Of a stretch of DNA of 39,004 bases, positions 21,601 to 29,719 are shown one piece after another; position 1 is the first letter of the stretch, and every line of letters begins with the position of its first letter. The stretch lies in assembly GCA_020433805.1 (NCBI GenBank), contig JAGRBZ010000025.1:1-39004 (forward strand). The letters are read 5' to 3'. The stretch comes from Anaerolineae bacterium. GTDB taxonomy: Bacteria > Chloroflexota > Anaerolineae > 4572-78 > J111. The translations under genes were made by a program, and so were the position numbers. Below the pieces are notes generated by a model. The model made no database searches and was not told where the DNA came from. It was given only the letters and a program-made list of their open reading frames with translations.

Positions 21601-23729
21601 ATCCGGCAGCCCAGGTGTTTAGAAAACGCACGCCGATGATCATCAGGGATTTGCATGAACCACCGTATGACGACATCTGGGCCGGTAGCAAGCAGGTTAG
21701 AGCCTGGATGGGCGTCCCCCTCATGGTGGGCAACGTGGCGATTGGGATGTTAGGAGTCGATAGTTTTACGGTCGGCGCGTATACAGAAGAGGATGTTAAG
21801 ATTCTGCAACTCTTCGCCCATCAGGCTGCCGGTGCTATTCAAAACGCACAGCTTCACCAACAATTGCGCCATGAAAAGCAGTTGTTTGAAACGCTGCTGT
21901 TTAATAGTCCGGTCGCCGCCGTGATGATTTTGCCCCACAGTTATGAAGTCACCTCCTGGAATCCTGCTGCCGAAACATTGTTTGGCTACACGCAAAAAGA
22001 AGTTATCGGCCAAAGTATCTACGATCTGGTCACGCCCGACCCCATTCGTACCCACGCCGTAAAATATGGTCAACAGATTAGTCAAGGCCAGTCGGTTCGC
22101 GTCATCGAGCAACGGAGCCGTAAAGACGGCAGCCTGGTTGATGTCGAAATTTTAGCGGTTCCGGTTATGATCGATCAGGAACAGGTGGCTATTATGATTA
22201 TCTATCATGATATTACCCAATTGGAACAAGCCAGGCAGGCCGCCGAGGCCGCTAATCAAGCAAAAAGCGAGTTTCTTTCGAACATGAGCCACGAACTGCG
22301 TACACCGCTCAACGCGATCATTGGTTTCTCGCAGCTTATGATGCAAAATAAATCAACAAAAGAGCACGCTCTGCCTTTGGAGTACGAAGAAAACCTGCGC
22401 ATTATTCACCGCAGCGGTGAGCATCTGTTAACGTTAATCAACAATGTGCTGTCGCTATCAAAAATCGAGTCGGGGCGGACAATACTTCATGAAAAAGACT
22501 TTGATCTCTATCAAATGCTCGATGACTTGGAAGATATGTTCCGGTTACGGGCCAGAGTCAAACAATTGCAGCTTACCGTCGAGCGAACGAAAGCCCCACA
22601 GTTTATCCGCACCGATGAAGTGAAATTACGACAGGTACTGATCAATTTGCTTAACAACGCCCTTAAATTCACCGAGGAAGGTGGAGTCGCTTTGCGTGTC
22701 TGGCAACAACGAAATGCATCACCCACAGAGGCAACAGCCCTAGAGCCTACATCGCCCTCCATCGCCCTCCATTTCGAGGTCGAAGATACCGGCCCGGGCA
22801 TTGCCCCTGAGGATATAGAAACTATCTTTGAGGCGTTTACGCAAACACACACCGGTCAAATTTCACAAGAGGGTACGGGGTTAGGTTTAACGATTAGCCA
22901 TAAATTTGTACGGTTGATGGGGGGTGAACTATCCGTGCGGAGCACATTGCGACACGGTTCTGTTTTTCAGTTCGATATCATCGCCCATCCGGCTCAGGTT
23001 GGTGATGTCAGCCCGCCAAGACGAAGCCGGAGCGTGATTGGACTGGCTCCCAATCAGACGACCTACCGAATTTTGGTGGTCGATGACAGTAGCACCAATC
23101 GACAGTTGGTGAAGAAATTGTTGCAACCGCTGGGCTTTGAGGTGCAGGAAGCCGGTAATGGACAAGAAGCCGTTGAAATTTGGCAAAGCTGGGAGCCTCA
23201 CTTAGTTTGGATGGATATGCGCATGCCCATAATGGATGGCTATGAAGCCACACGCAAAATTAAAGCGACTGCCAAAGGCCAAGATACGGTCGTTATTGCT
23301 CTGACAGCCAGCACGTTTGAAGAGGAGCGGGCAGTTGTCGCCTCGGCAGGCTGCGATGATTTTCTACGAAAGCCTTTTCGAGAAACAGAGCTTTTCACCA
23401 TGATGCAGAAACATATCGGCGTGCAGTATATTTTCGAAGAGAGTGAAGCTATCGACGGCCAAACAGCGGGTGCGGAAAAGGAGTCAGCGCCACCGCTAGA
23501 CGAAAGCGCATTGAGCCAAACGCAGATCAAAACGGCCATAGTGGCTCTGCCCGAAAACCTGGTCGAAAAGCTAAAAGAGGCAGCAACGCGCAGTGACATG
23601 GTGCTGGTCGATGACGTAATCGCCAGTATCGAACAGTATAGCCCGCCTTTGGCCCACGTTTTGGCAAATCTAGCCCAAGACTTTGAATATGACGAAATAT
23701 TAGCTTTACTTGATGCGGTTGAAGAGTAA
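18618..23729 (+). CDS. 1703-residue hybrid sensor kinase (CACHE-HAMP-PAS-GAF-HisKA-REC)
   Basis: This is a very large membrane sensor. Rough layout: helix 22-43; outside double-CACHE-like sensor 46-345 (with DYDARIRPWYAAAQQAG and VATSRPVYDSNGTLQGILG typical of it); helix 352-374; HAMP 374-430; coiled coil 430-475; PAS 476-580; PAS_3-type 620-735; GAF 755-915; GAF 925-1082; PAS 1085-1205; HisKA with [18 protein letters not shown] (H1225); HATPase with DTGPGIA (about 1390) and GTGLGL (1419-1424); receiver 1484-1600 with D1533 (WMDMRMP). A helical C-terminal domain (1635-1703, ALPENLVEKLKEAA...FEYDEILALLDAV) has the place of an Hpt domain but lacks its His motif. The start has a weak GGGACGG site; the stop overlaps the next gene by one base. 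Confidence 0.95.
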   Translation: MTKRRGSQWLAKSLGQVSLRTYIIALFVIPITITVALISTLSFASGRQAVDELAHQLQLEIAARIEQEIDSYLEIPLLINEINADNIRTGLIDPTDQSALESYFWHQIQHFDKASYIYLGNQAGGFVGAGRVRQSDSPFTIEVTPHFEPGAFEIYATDDQGRRTELLSAAPDYDARIRPWYAAAQQAGQPVWSDIFAEFTNQTLSVATSRPVYDSNGTLQGILGTEIALEQIDTFLQGLEIGKTGQAFIINRSGQLIAASTFEGVPLADRFFQQPPTAFNSKEPLVRAGADYLTSRFGSLEGIEQPQQLLFSHENSDQFLYITPFSDNSGLDWLIVVIIPRSDFMQEINQNLYTTLGLSVLGLTAAIVLGVLTSRWVTKPLLRLNDATQALAAEAWQGDTDTAIKTTAKRDDEVGQLARSFLMMATQLQTTVGELRRHRDHLEERVAERTVKLKEVNEALTEDIVRREKIEQELSIFAQIVEHVGYAVVDTNLHIRSSNDRFKDWIEDDFESLAGQTITDVLPELMGLEGRLQQMIHQHTGIVKLSKIYRPAAEGSGRYFNLQVEPLHASDSLLLARINDVTTEAQLEIELRNESNKLRLNIEQREQAERALRESERRLVETQRLAQLGSWEFDLATETFTWSEEMFRITGLDPQAETPSLAAYLETVHPDDAKRLAKMFKQAADKGTVYTIELRHLHPDGKIRYVVTHGQPISSDATVVKLIGYVLDITERKRTEHIIQSAHDELAQRVGEMALLNSVTQTVATVTDLPEALELVAREMVMAFNARNSGITLINHERTHLEVVADYSKDPGESSAKGIILPLEGNLATQKVFETKQSIVVEKAQINPLLASIHDVMKARSTECIMIVPLLARGDVIGTIGLDTTNPNRVFSQEEMTLAETIAGQIAGAIEVARLFEEEHRQRRIAESLRHVAATLSSSLDLQIVLDKIMEELRNVIDYDSSGLSLQDKNDLVLFASANLPAHWDGAHIPLTSDDPAAQVFRKRTPMIIRDLHEPPYDDIWAGSKQVRAWMGVPLMVGNVAIGMLGVDSFTVGAYTEEDVKILQLFAHQAAGAIQNAQLHQQLRHEKQLFETLLFNSPVAAVMILPHSYEVTSWNPAAETLFGYTQKEVIGQSIYDLVTPDPIRTHAVKYGQQISQGQSVRVIEQRSRKDGSLVDVEILAVPVMIDQEQVAIMIIYHDITQLEQARQAAEAANQAKSEFLSNMSHELRTPLNAIIGFSQLMMQNKSTKEHALPLEYEENLRIIHRSGEHLLTLINNVLSLSKIESGRTILHEKDFDLYQMLDDLEDMFRLRARVKQLQLTVERTKAPQFIRTDEVKLRQVLINLLNNALKFTEEGGVALRVWQQRNASPTEATALEPTSPSIALHFEVEDTGPGIAPEDIETIFEAFTQTHTGQISQEGTGLGLTISHKFVRLMGGELSVRSTLRHGSVFQFDIIAHPAQVGDVSPPRRSRSVIGLAPNQTTYRILVVDDSSTNRQLVKKLLQPLGFEVQEAGNGQEAVEIWQSWEPHLVWMDMRMPIMDGYEATRKIKATAKGQDTVVIALTASTFEEERAVVASAGCDDFLRKPFRETELFTMMQKHIGVQYIFEESEAIDGQTAGAEKESAPPLDESALSQTQIKTAIVALPENLVEKLKEAATRSDMVLVDDVIASIEQYSPPLAHVLANLAQDFEYDEILALLDAVEE

Positions 23730-25015
23730 TGATGAGCCAAGAAAATATTGCAACCCCAACCCAAGATGATTCACCGGCTACGATTTTGGTGGTCGATGAC
23801 ACCCGAGCCAATCTGCGGCTGCTGGTCGAGATTTTATCAAAACAAGGCTATCACGTGCGACCGGCCATGAACGGCGACAGGGCGCTGGCAGCAGCCCAAG
23901 CCGATCCGCCGGATTTAATTCTGCTCGATATTATGATGCCTGATCCGGATGGCTACGAAGTTTGTGCCCGGCTTAAAGCTGATGAGCAAACGCGCCAGAT
24001 CCCTATCATCTTTTTAAGTGCGCTCAATGAGGTTTTTGATAAAGTAAAAGCATTTTCCGTAGGCGGGGTTGATTACATTACCAAGCCGTTTCAAGTAGAA
24101 GAGATTTTGGCCAGGGTTGAAACCCATCTTGCCTTGCGACAGCTACAAAAACGTTTGGAAGCAAAAAATCAGCAATTGGAACAAGAAATTTCCGAACGCC
24201 GACGGGCTAACGAAGCTTTACAGCAGACCCTACAAGAATTAAAAGCTACCCAAACCCAGTTAATTGAGTCAGAAAAAATGGCCGCTCTGGGGGGATTGGT
24301 AGCCGGCGTAGCCCACGAGATCAACAATCCGGTCGGTTTTAGCATTACGGCCGCTTCGGTATTAGAAGGTGAGACCAAAACGCTGCTTAAGATTTACGAA
24401 GCCGATAACTTAACACGCTCTGATCTGGCAGACTATTTAGACACCGCTCAGGAAAGCAGCCAGCTTATTCTTAGAAACCTTCAGCAAGCCGCCGAACTGA
24501 TTAAAAACTTCAAGCAGGTGGCCGTCGATCAAACCAGCTTGGACAAACGGACCTTTAATCTCAAAAGCTACCTTGAAGACACCGTGTATAATTTAAAACC
24601 AAAGTTAAAGAAAACGACCCACACGCTTTCGGTTAATGGTGACGAAACCATTACGATGACCAGCTACCCCGGCGCTATCGCACAAATTGCGACCAATTTG
24701 GTAATGAACTCGATCACGCACGCCTATCCTAACGAAGAAGCCGGAAACTTGCGTTTTGACGTTAGTCAAAATCAAGGTAAAGTTACTATTCACTATTCCG
24801 ATAATGGTATAGGCATACATGCTAAACATTTGGCACAAATATTTGATCCTTTTTTTACCACAGCTCGCCACCGGGGAGGAAGCGGGCTTGGACTACATAT
24901 CGTTTACAATTTGGTTACCCAAAAACTACAAGGACACATTCGCTGCGAAAGTACACCCTCCGAGGGTACACACTTCATTCTTGATTTACCGATTCAATTG
25001 AATGCTAAGGAGTAA
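23729..25015 (+). CDS. Receiver domain-histidine kinase fusion
   Basis: This 428-residue cytoplasmic protein has two adjacent ATG codons (23729, 23732) as possible starts, overlapping or touching the TAA of the giant kinase. The receiver (18-135) is of the classical type: TILVVDDTRANLRLL, phospho-acceptor D67 (LILLDIMMPDPDGYEV), TKPF. A coiled coil (about 135-182) follows, then a HisKA segment with VAGVAHEINNPVGF (H196), the variant found in DctB/NtrB-like kinases, and an HATPase with DNGIGI and GGSGLGLHIVYN. It differs clearly from the other two receiver-kinases of the cluster, so it is not a simple duplicate. It may act as an intermediate between the giant sensor and the last kinase. Confidence 0.92.
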   Translation: MMSQENIATPTQDDSPATILVVDDTRANLRLLVEILSKQGYHVRPAMNGDRALAAAQADPPDLILLDIMMPDPDGYEVCARLKADEQTRQIPIIFLSALNEVFDKVKAFSVGGVDYITKPFQVEEILARVETHLALRQLQKRLEAKNQQLEQEISERRRANEALQQTLQELKATQTQLIESEKMAALGGLVAGVAHEINNPVGFSITAASVLEGETKTLLKIYEADNLTRSDLADYLDTAQESSQLILRNLQQAAELIKNFKQVAVDQTSLDKRTFNLKSYLEDTVYNLKPKLKKTTHTLSVNGDETITMTSYPGAIAQIATNLVMNSITHAYPNEEAGNLRFDVSQNQGKVTIHYSDNGIGIHAKHLAQIFDPFFTTARHRGGSGLGLHIVYNLVTQKLQGHIRCESTPSEGTHFILDLPIQLNAKE

Positions 25016-26398
25016 ATGATGAAAAAAGAGTCTGATCAATCCCATGAAAAAAGCAACAAACTTTTTGCAGATGATGATACCCCACAAAACAGCCGGCTTG
25101 ACGAAGAAGTAATCGCCTACTGCAATTGCTGGAAAGTTTTAATCGTCGATGACAAGCTCGAAGCCCACCAGGTAGCCAAACTGGCTCTTAAAAAATTAAA
25201 GTTTGAGGAGAGAGAGCTGGAGTTCCACTCCGCTTTCTCGGCTGAGGAAGCCCGGAAGGTATTGCAAGACCATCCCGACACGGCGCTCATACTGCTTGAT
25301 GTTGTGATGGAGAGCGATAAGGCCGGTTTGGATCTCGCCCAGTATGTTCGCCAAGTGATGGAAAACAAACTGGTTCGCATTATCATCCGCACCGGTCAAC
25401 CCGGTAAAGCACCGGAAGAACTGGTTTTTACAGATTACGATATAAACAACTACGCCACAAAAACCGAAATGACCCGCGAGAAAATGATTACGGCGGTTAT
25501 TGGGGCATTACGCTCCTATCGTGACATTACGCTTATCGAAGAACAAAAGCGCGAGTTAGAGAAGGTCAACGAGCAGCTTAAGCAAGAAATAGAACGACGC
25601 AAGCAACTGGAAGCAGAACGCATAGAACAGGAAAAACTGCGGCTTGAGAAAGAGTTTCTCGCCATACAAGCAGAGGAACTAAGCAAGCTTAATGCCGACA
25701 AAGACAAGTTTTTTTCAATTGTGGCTCACGATCTAAAGGGGCCTTTTTTACCGGTGTTAGGCAATGCCGAACTGCTCATCGAGATTGCTGAGCATGCCAA
25801 AGCGGAGGAAATTCGAGAACGCTGCAAAGTTATTTACGATGCCGGCACCCGGGTAATCGATTTGCTGGACAACCTGCTGCAATGGTCAAGAATGCAGATG
25901 GAGCGCATGAAATTTGAGCCAAGGCATTTTGACCTGAAAGAAATTATTGAAAACAATATATGGCTCTTTAGCCAGAGCGCCGCCAACAAAGAAATCACGC
26001 TACAGAACAAGGTCAACAGCAGCATCCCTGTTTTTGCCGATATTAATATGGTGAGCATCGTCATCCGCAATTTAACCTCAAATGCAATCAAATTTACCCC
26101 CATTCAAGGCCAAGTCACGATTTTTGTAAACGATTACAAGGATAAAGCTCATGAAAATTCCGATGCAATCAGCGTATCCGTTCGAGATACGGGAATTGGG
26201 ATCGCGCCGCAAAACCAAGCCAAGCTGTTTAAAATTGATGAATACCATACCACTCCCGGCACTGATGACGAGAAAGGAACCGGATTAGGCTTAATTATTG
26301 TTAAAGAGATGGTTGAACGCAACGGAGGTCAAATTTGGGTCGAAAGCGAACCCAATAAAGGGACAACTTTTACTTTTACTGTGCCCCTTTCAGATTAA
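25016..26398 (+). CDS. Receiver domain-histidine kinase fusion (soluble), paralogue
   Basis: This 460-residue protein starts at ATG 25016 (a second ATG follows), directly after the preceding stop, with AAGGAG upstream. The receiver (about 38-170) shares long blocks with that of the gene at 17287: [14 protein letters not shown] (D95), RTGQPG.APEE, YDIN.Y..KTE.TREK and [10 protein letters not shown] strongly charged coiled coil (about 172-228) follows, then HisKA with FFSIVAHDLKGPFLPVLG (H238), the bacteriophytochrome/SasA-like variant, and HATPase with DTGIGI and GTGLGL. The two paralogous receivers therefore carry different kinase modules. It ends the kinase series; the next gene is convergent, 41 bp away, and no strong terminator is visible. 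Confidence 0.92.
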   Translation: MMKKESDQSHEKSNKLFADDDTPQNSRLDEEVIAYCNCWKVLIVDDKLEAHQVAKLALKKLKFEERELEFHSAFSAEEARKVLQDHPDTALILLDVVMESDKAGLDLAQYVRQVMENKLVRIIIRTGQPGKAPEELVFTDYDINNYATKTEMTREKMITAVIGALRSYRDITLIEEQKRELEKVNEQLKQEIERRKQLEAERIEQEKLRLEKEFLAIQAEELSKLNADKDKFFSIVAHDLKGPFLPVLGNAELLIEIAEHAKAEEIRERCKVIYDAGTRVIDLLDNLLQWSRMQMERMKFEPRHFDLKEIIENNIWLFSQSAANKEITLQNKVNSSIPVFADINMVSIVIRNLTSNAIKFTPIQGQVTIFVNDYKDKAHENSDAISVSVRDTGIGIAPQNQAKLFKIDEYHTTPGTDDEKGTGLGLIIVKEMVERNGGQIWVESEPNKGTTFTFTVPLSD

Positions 26399-26439
26399 CG
26401 TCTCGTCATATAAGCAATCGATTGTATTGACAAAACGCT

Positions 26440-26976
26440 TTAGAAATAAGCGTACACGGCATACAACAAATAAAGCCAGCAAACGGTATTGATCAAATTC
26501 TCAACCGGCCCGCCGGTCTTGATCCGAAGTGGTTTAGGTAAAATTGAAAAATTCCGGCGGCGAAATGGGCCAAAGGCCGGAATACCAACCCGCGTCACCC
26601 AATCAGCCAAAAGATGCAGCAAATACCCCCAGCCTATCCACCATAGCAGCGAATTGCTATAGTACCAACCCAGTGCCCCAAAAATTAGCGGCCAAAGCAA
26701 GTAGTGCGTTGCCCCCCGGTGACCAAAAACAGACCGCAGCGATGAGCTAATAGCCTGAAAAGGCGTATTGAGAAAATCTTGTACCCAGCGGGGCATAATC
26801 TTGTTAAATAAACTGGCCGGGTTACTGGCCGTCGAGCGCGGCTCATCGATATCCGGGATCAGGGCCGCACCTAAAACAACACCCCATTCAAAAACCCCCG
26901 GCGGTAAATGCCCCGTTTCCCGACCCAAAATTATAGTCGCCGCAGCAGCGATAACAATATGCGTAGCTCCGGTCAC
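26440..26976 (-). CDS. YdjM-like membrane-bound metal-dependent hydrolase
   Basis: This is a 178-residue membrane protein. GTG at 26976 is chosen as start because GGAGG lies 5 nt upstream and family members begin with MTG-x-TH; longer ATG starts at 26988 or above lack a ribosome site. Motifs: MTGATHIVIAAA at the N-terminus, LGAALIPDIDEPRSTASN, FGHRGATHYLL and LHLLADWVTRVGIPAFGPF, giving the His/Asp pattern of the YdjM/YfhO-type 'inner membrane metal-dependent hydrolase' family (DUF457), resembling the catalytic part of membrane phospholipase C-like proteins. It has about four helices. Substrate is unknown. It is transcribed toward the kinase cluster, and a palindromic TTACGCAGTT element lies upstream. 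Confidence 0.82.
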   Translation of the reverse strand: MTGATHIVIAAAATIILGRETGHLPPGVFEWGVVLGAALIPDIDEPRSTASNPASLFNKIMPRWVQDFLNTPFQAISSSLRSVFGHRGATHYLLWPLIFGALGWYYSNSLLWWIGWGYLLHLLADWVTRVGIPAFGPFRRRNFSILPKPLRIKTGGPVENLINTVCWLYLLYAVYAYF

Positions 26977-27015
26977 AATCTCCTCCATGTGGTCCACTGA
27001 TTTGTATCGTATATG

Positions 27016-27139
27016 AGTTACGCAGTTCAAAAGGTGACAGTCACTTTTTGGTAAGAATGAACGTCCGTGAGGCCTAAATAGGTCGGTTTATTGCGTCCAA
27101 GTGACTGACACCTTTGTCGATGCATACAACTGCGTAAGT
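27016..27139. repeat. Palindromic repeat with TTACGCAGTT ends, copy 2
   Basis: AGTTACGCAGTT (27016-27027) mirrors AACTGCGTAAGT (27128-27139). The inner arms AAGGTGACAGTCACTT (27031-27046) and AAGTGACTGACACCTT (27099-27114) also pair, with one mismatch. It has the same outer ends and the same 124-bp length as 1098-1221 but an unrelated interior. Confidence 0.75.
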
Positions 27140-27284
27140 TATATCTTATTCAGATTAAGGCAAAATGGTGGTTTTTGGCAAGTTTCTCGTCGAAAAGGCC
27201 CTCCAAGATTTTTATAGAATTCTTGATGGGCTTTTTAATATTGTACCCTTTTTATCGAAGGGAAATTCAAATTATCTACTTAGC

Positions 27285-29432
27285 TTAATGCCACCCGTCG
27301 CTCGCGACTACAGGTACACCCTCATAGATGTGCCCGTTAGGTTTTTCAGAGATAAATGCAGGGTTAGACATCACCAAAGGCGATTGTGGTGCAGACTGTG
27401 CTTCATCCTCAGCCAGCTTGAATTGAGCTATGAGAGACTCTAGTGCTTGAGCCATCTTGCTCAATGTCTGGGCCGAGCTACTGACTTCTCGTATCTGAAT
27501 ACTCATCTCTTGTGTAGCAGCGCTCACTTCTTCCACAGCATAGCTGTTCTGTTTACTCACACTGTCGATGTTACCAACTGCCTGAGAAACCTCACTGGAC
27601 CTGATAGCGATCTCTCCGGTCGCAGACTTATTTTGATCAACAACCAAAGAAACCGCATCCATCGCGCTCATCAATTCATTAGATGAGGTGCTCATTTGCT
27701 GTGCCTCTGTGGCAATGCCTTCAATTTGTTGATTAACCGTTTCAATTGCTTGCAATATATTAACCAAGGCGGCCCCCGAGGCATTCGCTCTGCTTACCCC
27801 AACCTCTACTTCTTCTGCTCCTTCTTGCATCGCCTGAACAGCTTCAGTCACCGTCTCCTGAATGCCTCTGATCAAATTGGCAATCTCTTTTGTCGCCTCA
27901 GCCGATTTTTCCGCCAGTTTGCGAACCTCATCGGCCACCACCGCGAAACCTTTACCATGTTCTCCTGCTCGAGCTGCTTCAATAGCTGCATTTAAGGCCA
28001 ATAGGTTGGTCTGAGATGCGATGTCGTCAATGGTCTCTACGATAGCCCCGATCTGCTCAGAGCGTTGCCCCATCTCCTGTACCTTCTGCACCGACAGCCC
28101 AACCTTGGCTTTGATGCTTTCCATACTTTCAAGGTTAGCATCAACTGTGGACGCTCCATCTCGGGCTACCTGGGCTGCCTGAGCGGCACCTTCTGCTCCG
28201 GCTTGAGCATTAGCCGCAACCCACTGGATGGCTACCGCTATCTCGGTGGTGATATGAGAAGATTTGGCTACGGCGGCGGCTTGCTCTTGAGCACCTTGTG
28301 CTACACCATCCAAAACATAAGCCATTTGTTCCACCGAACTGGTAGTTTGGTTAATCGCCTCGGCTTGTTGGGTTGTACCGCCGGCAACCTGCTGGGCTGT
28401 AGTTGCTATTTGAGCCGTAGCCAGACCGGCCTGATCAGCGATCTCAGCTAGTTGACCGGAGGCGGTTGCTACCTTGGAAGCATTGTCATTGACTTGTGTA
28501 ACCAGATGGCGTAAGTTAGTAATCATTTGTGTAAAAGCGTGCCCCAATACGTCGTTCTCTGATTGAGGTGACACCTCAACCGTTAGATCACCTTGAGCCA
28601 AGTGATCCGCCGTATTAGCCATTTTTTGTATGTAAGCGCTCATCCTTCGGAAGGCTGTAGCCAATTGACCAACTTCATCTTTTCCTGTGTACTTGATTTC
28701 TTGATAAATATTCCCTTCAGCAAAACCCAATGCCGCAGTCGCCATAGCACTCATTGGGCGCGAGATAGAGTGGGCCAATACAAACGATAAAGCAATTGCA
28801 ATTCCACCAATCCCCGCACCTATAAGTAAAAAATTCTGTGTTAGTAAGGCTATTTCCGCTTCTACATCATCCACATAGACTCCAGAACCGACAATCCATC
28901 CCCACTCAGGCAACAACTTTACGTAAGAAACCTTAGGGGCTAACTCTTCTTCATTTGGCTTAGTCCATTGATAATCTACATACCCTTCCCCTTGTTCCTT
29001 ACTCACTTTTACAAATTCCACAAACAGCTTTTTTCCAGCCGGATCGGCATAATCAACTAATCCGTCTGTTTCGTACCATTCGGGTTTCTCATTCGCTGGA
29101 TAGTTAGGATGCATAATCATCTTCGGTTCAAGGTCGTTAATCCAGAAGTAATTGTCACCTTCATACCGCATAATTTTAATCGCTTCCATGGCCGCATTTT
29201 TTGCCTCTTCATCGGACATAGCCCCGTCCCTAGACAACCCAGCGTAATGCTCTAACGTGCTGTGGGCGGCCAACACAAGATTTCGGGTTTGATCTCGCTT
29301 GGCCTGCCATTTACTAGCCCTAAACTGGCTATTAACATAAACTAGAGCACCAACAAGGCATAAGGCTATTACAGCTCCTAAAGCGATAATCTTGGGCAGC
29401 ACTTTAAATCTGGATAACGTACTCTCTATCAT
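27285..29432 (-). CDS. Methyl-accepting chemotaxis protein with CACHE sensor
   Basis: This 715-residue chemoreceptor starts at 29432, with AAGGAAACAATAA before the ATG. Helices lie at 13-34 and about 201-221. Between them is a single-CACHE domain with [20 protein letters not shown] and [16 protein letters not shown], the pattern that binds small organic acids. HAMP repeats (about 222-330) follow, then a long signalling coiled coil with the conserved hairpin tip [20 protein letters not shown] and [14 protein letters not shown], which binds CheA/CheW. No C-terminal CheR-docking pentapeptide (such as NWETF) is seen; it ends in VVASDGWH. No other chemotaxis or motility gene is in the window, so it works with a remote array. 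It may share inputs with the CACHE kinase next door, an inference. Confidence 0.95.
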   Translation of the reverse strand: MIESTLSRFKVLPKIIALGAVIALCLVGALVYVNSQFRASKWQAKRDQTRNLVLAAHSTLEHYAGLSRDGAMSDEEAKNAAMEAIKIMRYEGDNYFWINDLEPKMIMHPNYPANEKPEWYETDGLVDYADPAGKKLFVEFVKVSKEQGEGYVDYQWTKPNEEELAPKVSYVKLLPEWGWIVGSGVYVDDVEAEIALLTQNFLLIGAGIGGIAIALSFVLAHSISRPMSAMATAALGFAEGNIYQEIKYTGKDEVGQLATAFRRMSAYIQKMANTADHLAQGDLTVEVSPQSENDVLGHAFTQMITNLRHLVTQVNDNASKVATASGQLAEIADQAGLATAQIATTAQQVAGGTTQQAEAINQTTSSVEQMAYVLDGVAQGAQEQAAAVAKSSHITTEIAVAIQWVAANAQAGAEGAAQAAQVARDGASTVDANLESMESIKAKVGLSVQKVQEMGQRSEQIGAIVETIDDIASQTNLLALNAAIEAARAGEHGKGFAVVADEVRKLAEKSAEATKEIANLIRGIQETVTEAVQAMQEGAEEVEVGVSRANASGAALVNILQAIETVNQQIEGIATEAQQMSTSSNELMSAMDAVSLVVDQNKSATGEIAIRSSEVSQAVGNIDSVSKQNSYAVEEVSAATQEMSIQIREVSSSAQTLSKMAQALESLIAQFKLAEDEAQSAPQSPLVMSNPAFISEKPNGHIYEGVPVVASDGWH

Positions 29433-29719
29433 TTATTGTTTCCTTATTGTATTTGGATGGCTTCTTTAGTAATAATAGTTAACCCACAGCATATCTTTTA
29501 CTCGTAAAAGAGTTTTTTGAAGGATTTCGCAATCTACGGTGTATAAAGCAAGAACCATTCGTTTGGGCTATTGAGTGGTAGCATCGAAAACAATCCTGAC
29601 GATAGCTCTCATTTATTATGGTCCATCAGATTAATTTTCTTGATAGCACTAAAAGATCTCCCCCGTTAATATAGCTAAAGCCCCTACTGCTTCAGATGCC
29701 GCACTATCTCACCATCACT

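Noticed and set aside
26440-26976. Thr-Gly-Ala-Thr in the YdjM-like protein as an ApbE flavinylation site
   Set aside because: The motif is the conserved MTG-x-TH start of that family, lies at the very N-terminus outside any FMN-binding domain and lacks the preceding Asp pattern.
29498-29522. CTTTTACTCGTAAAAG hairpin with T-run
   Set aside because: It points rightward where no plus-strand gene ends, and the stem is short; probably a chance structure upstream of the chemoreceptor gene.
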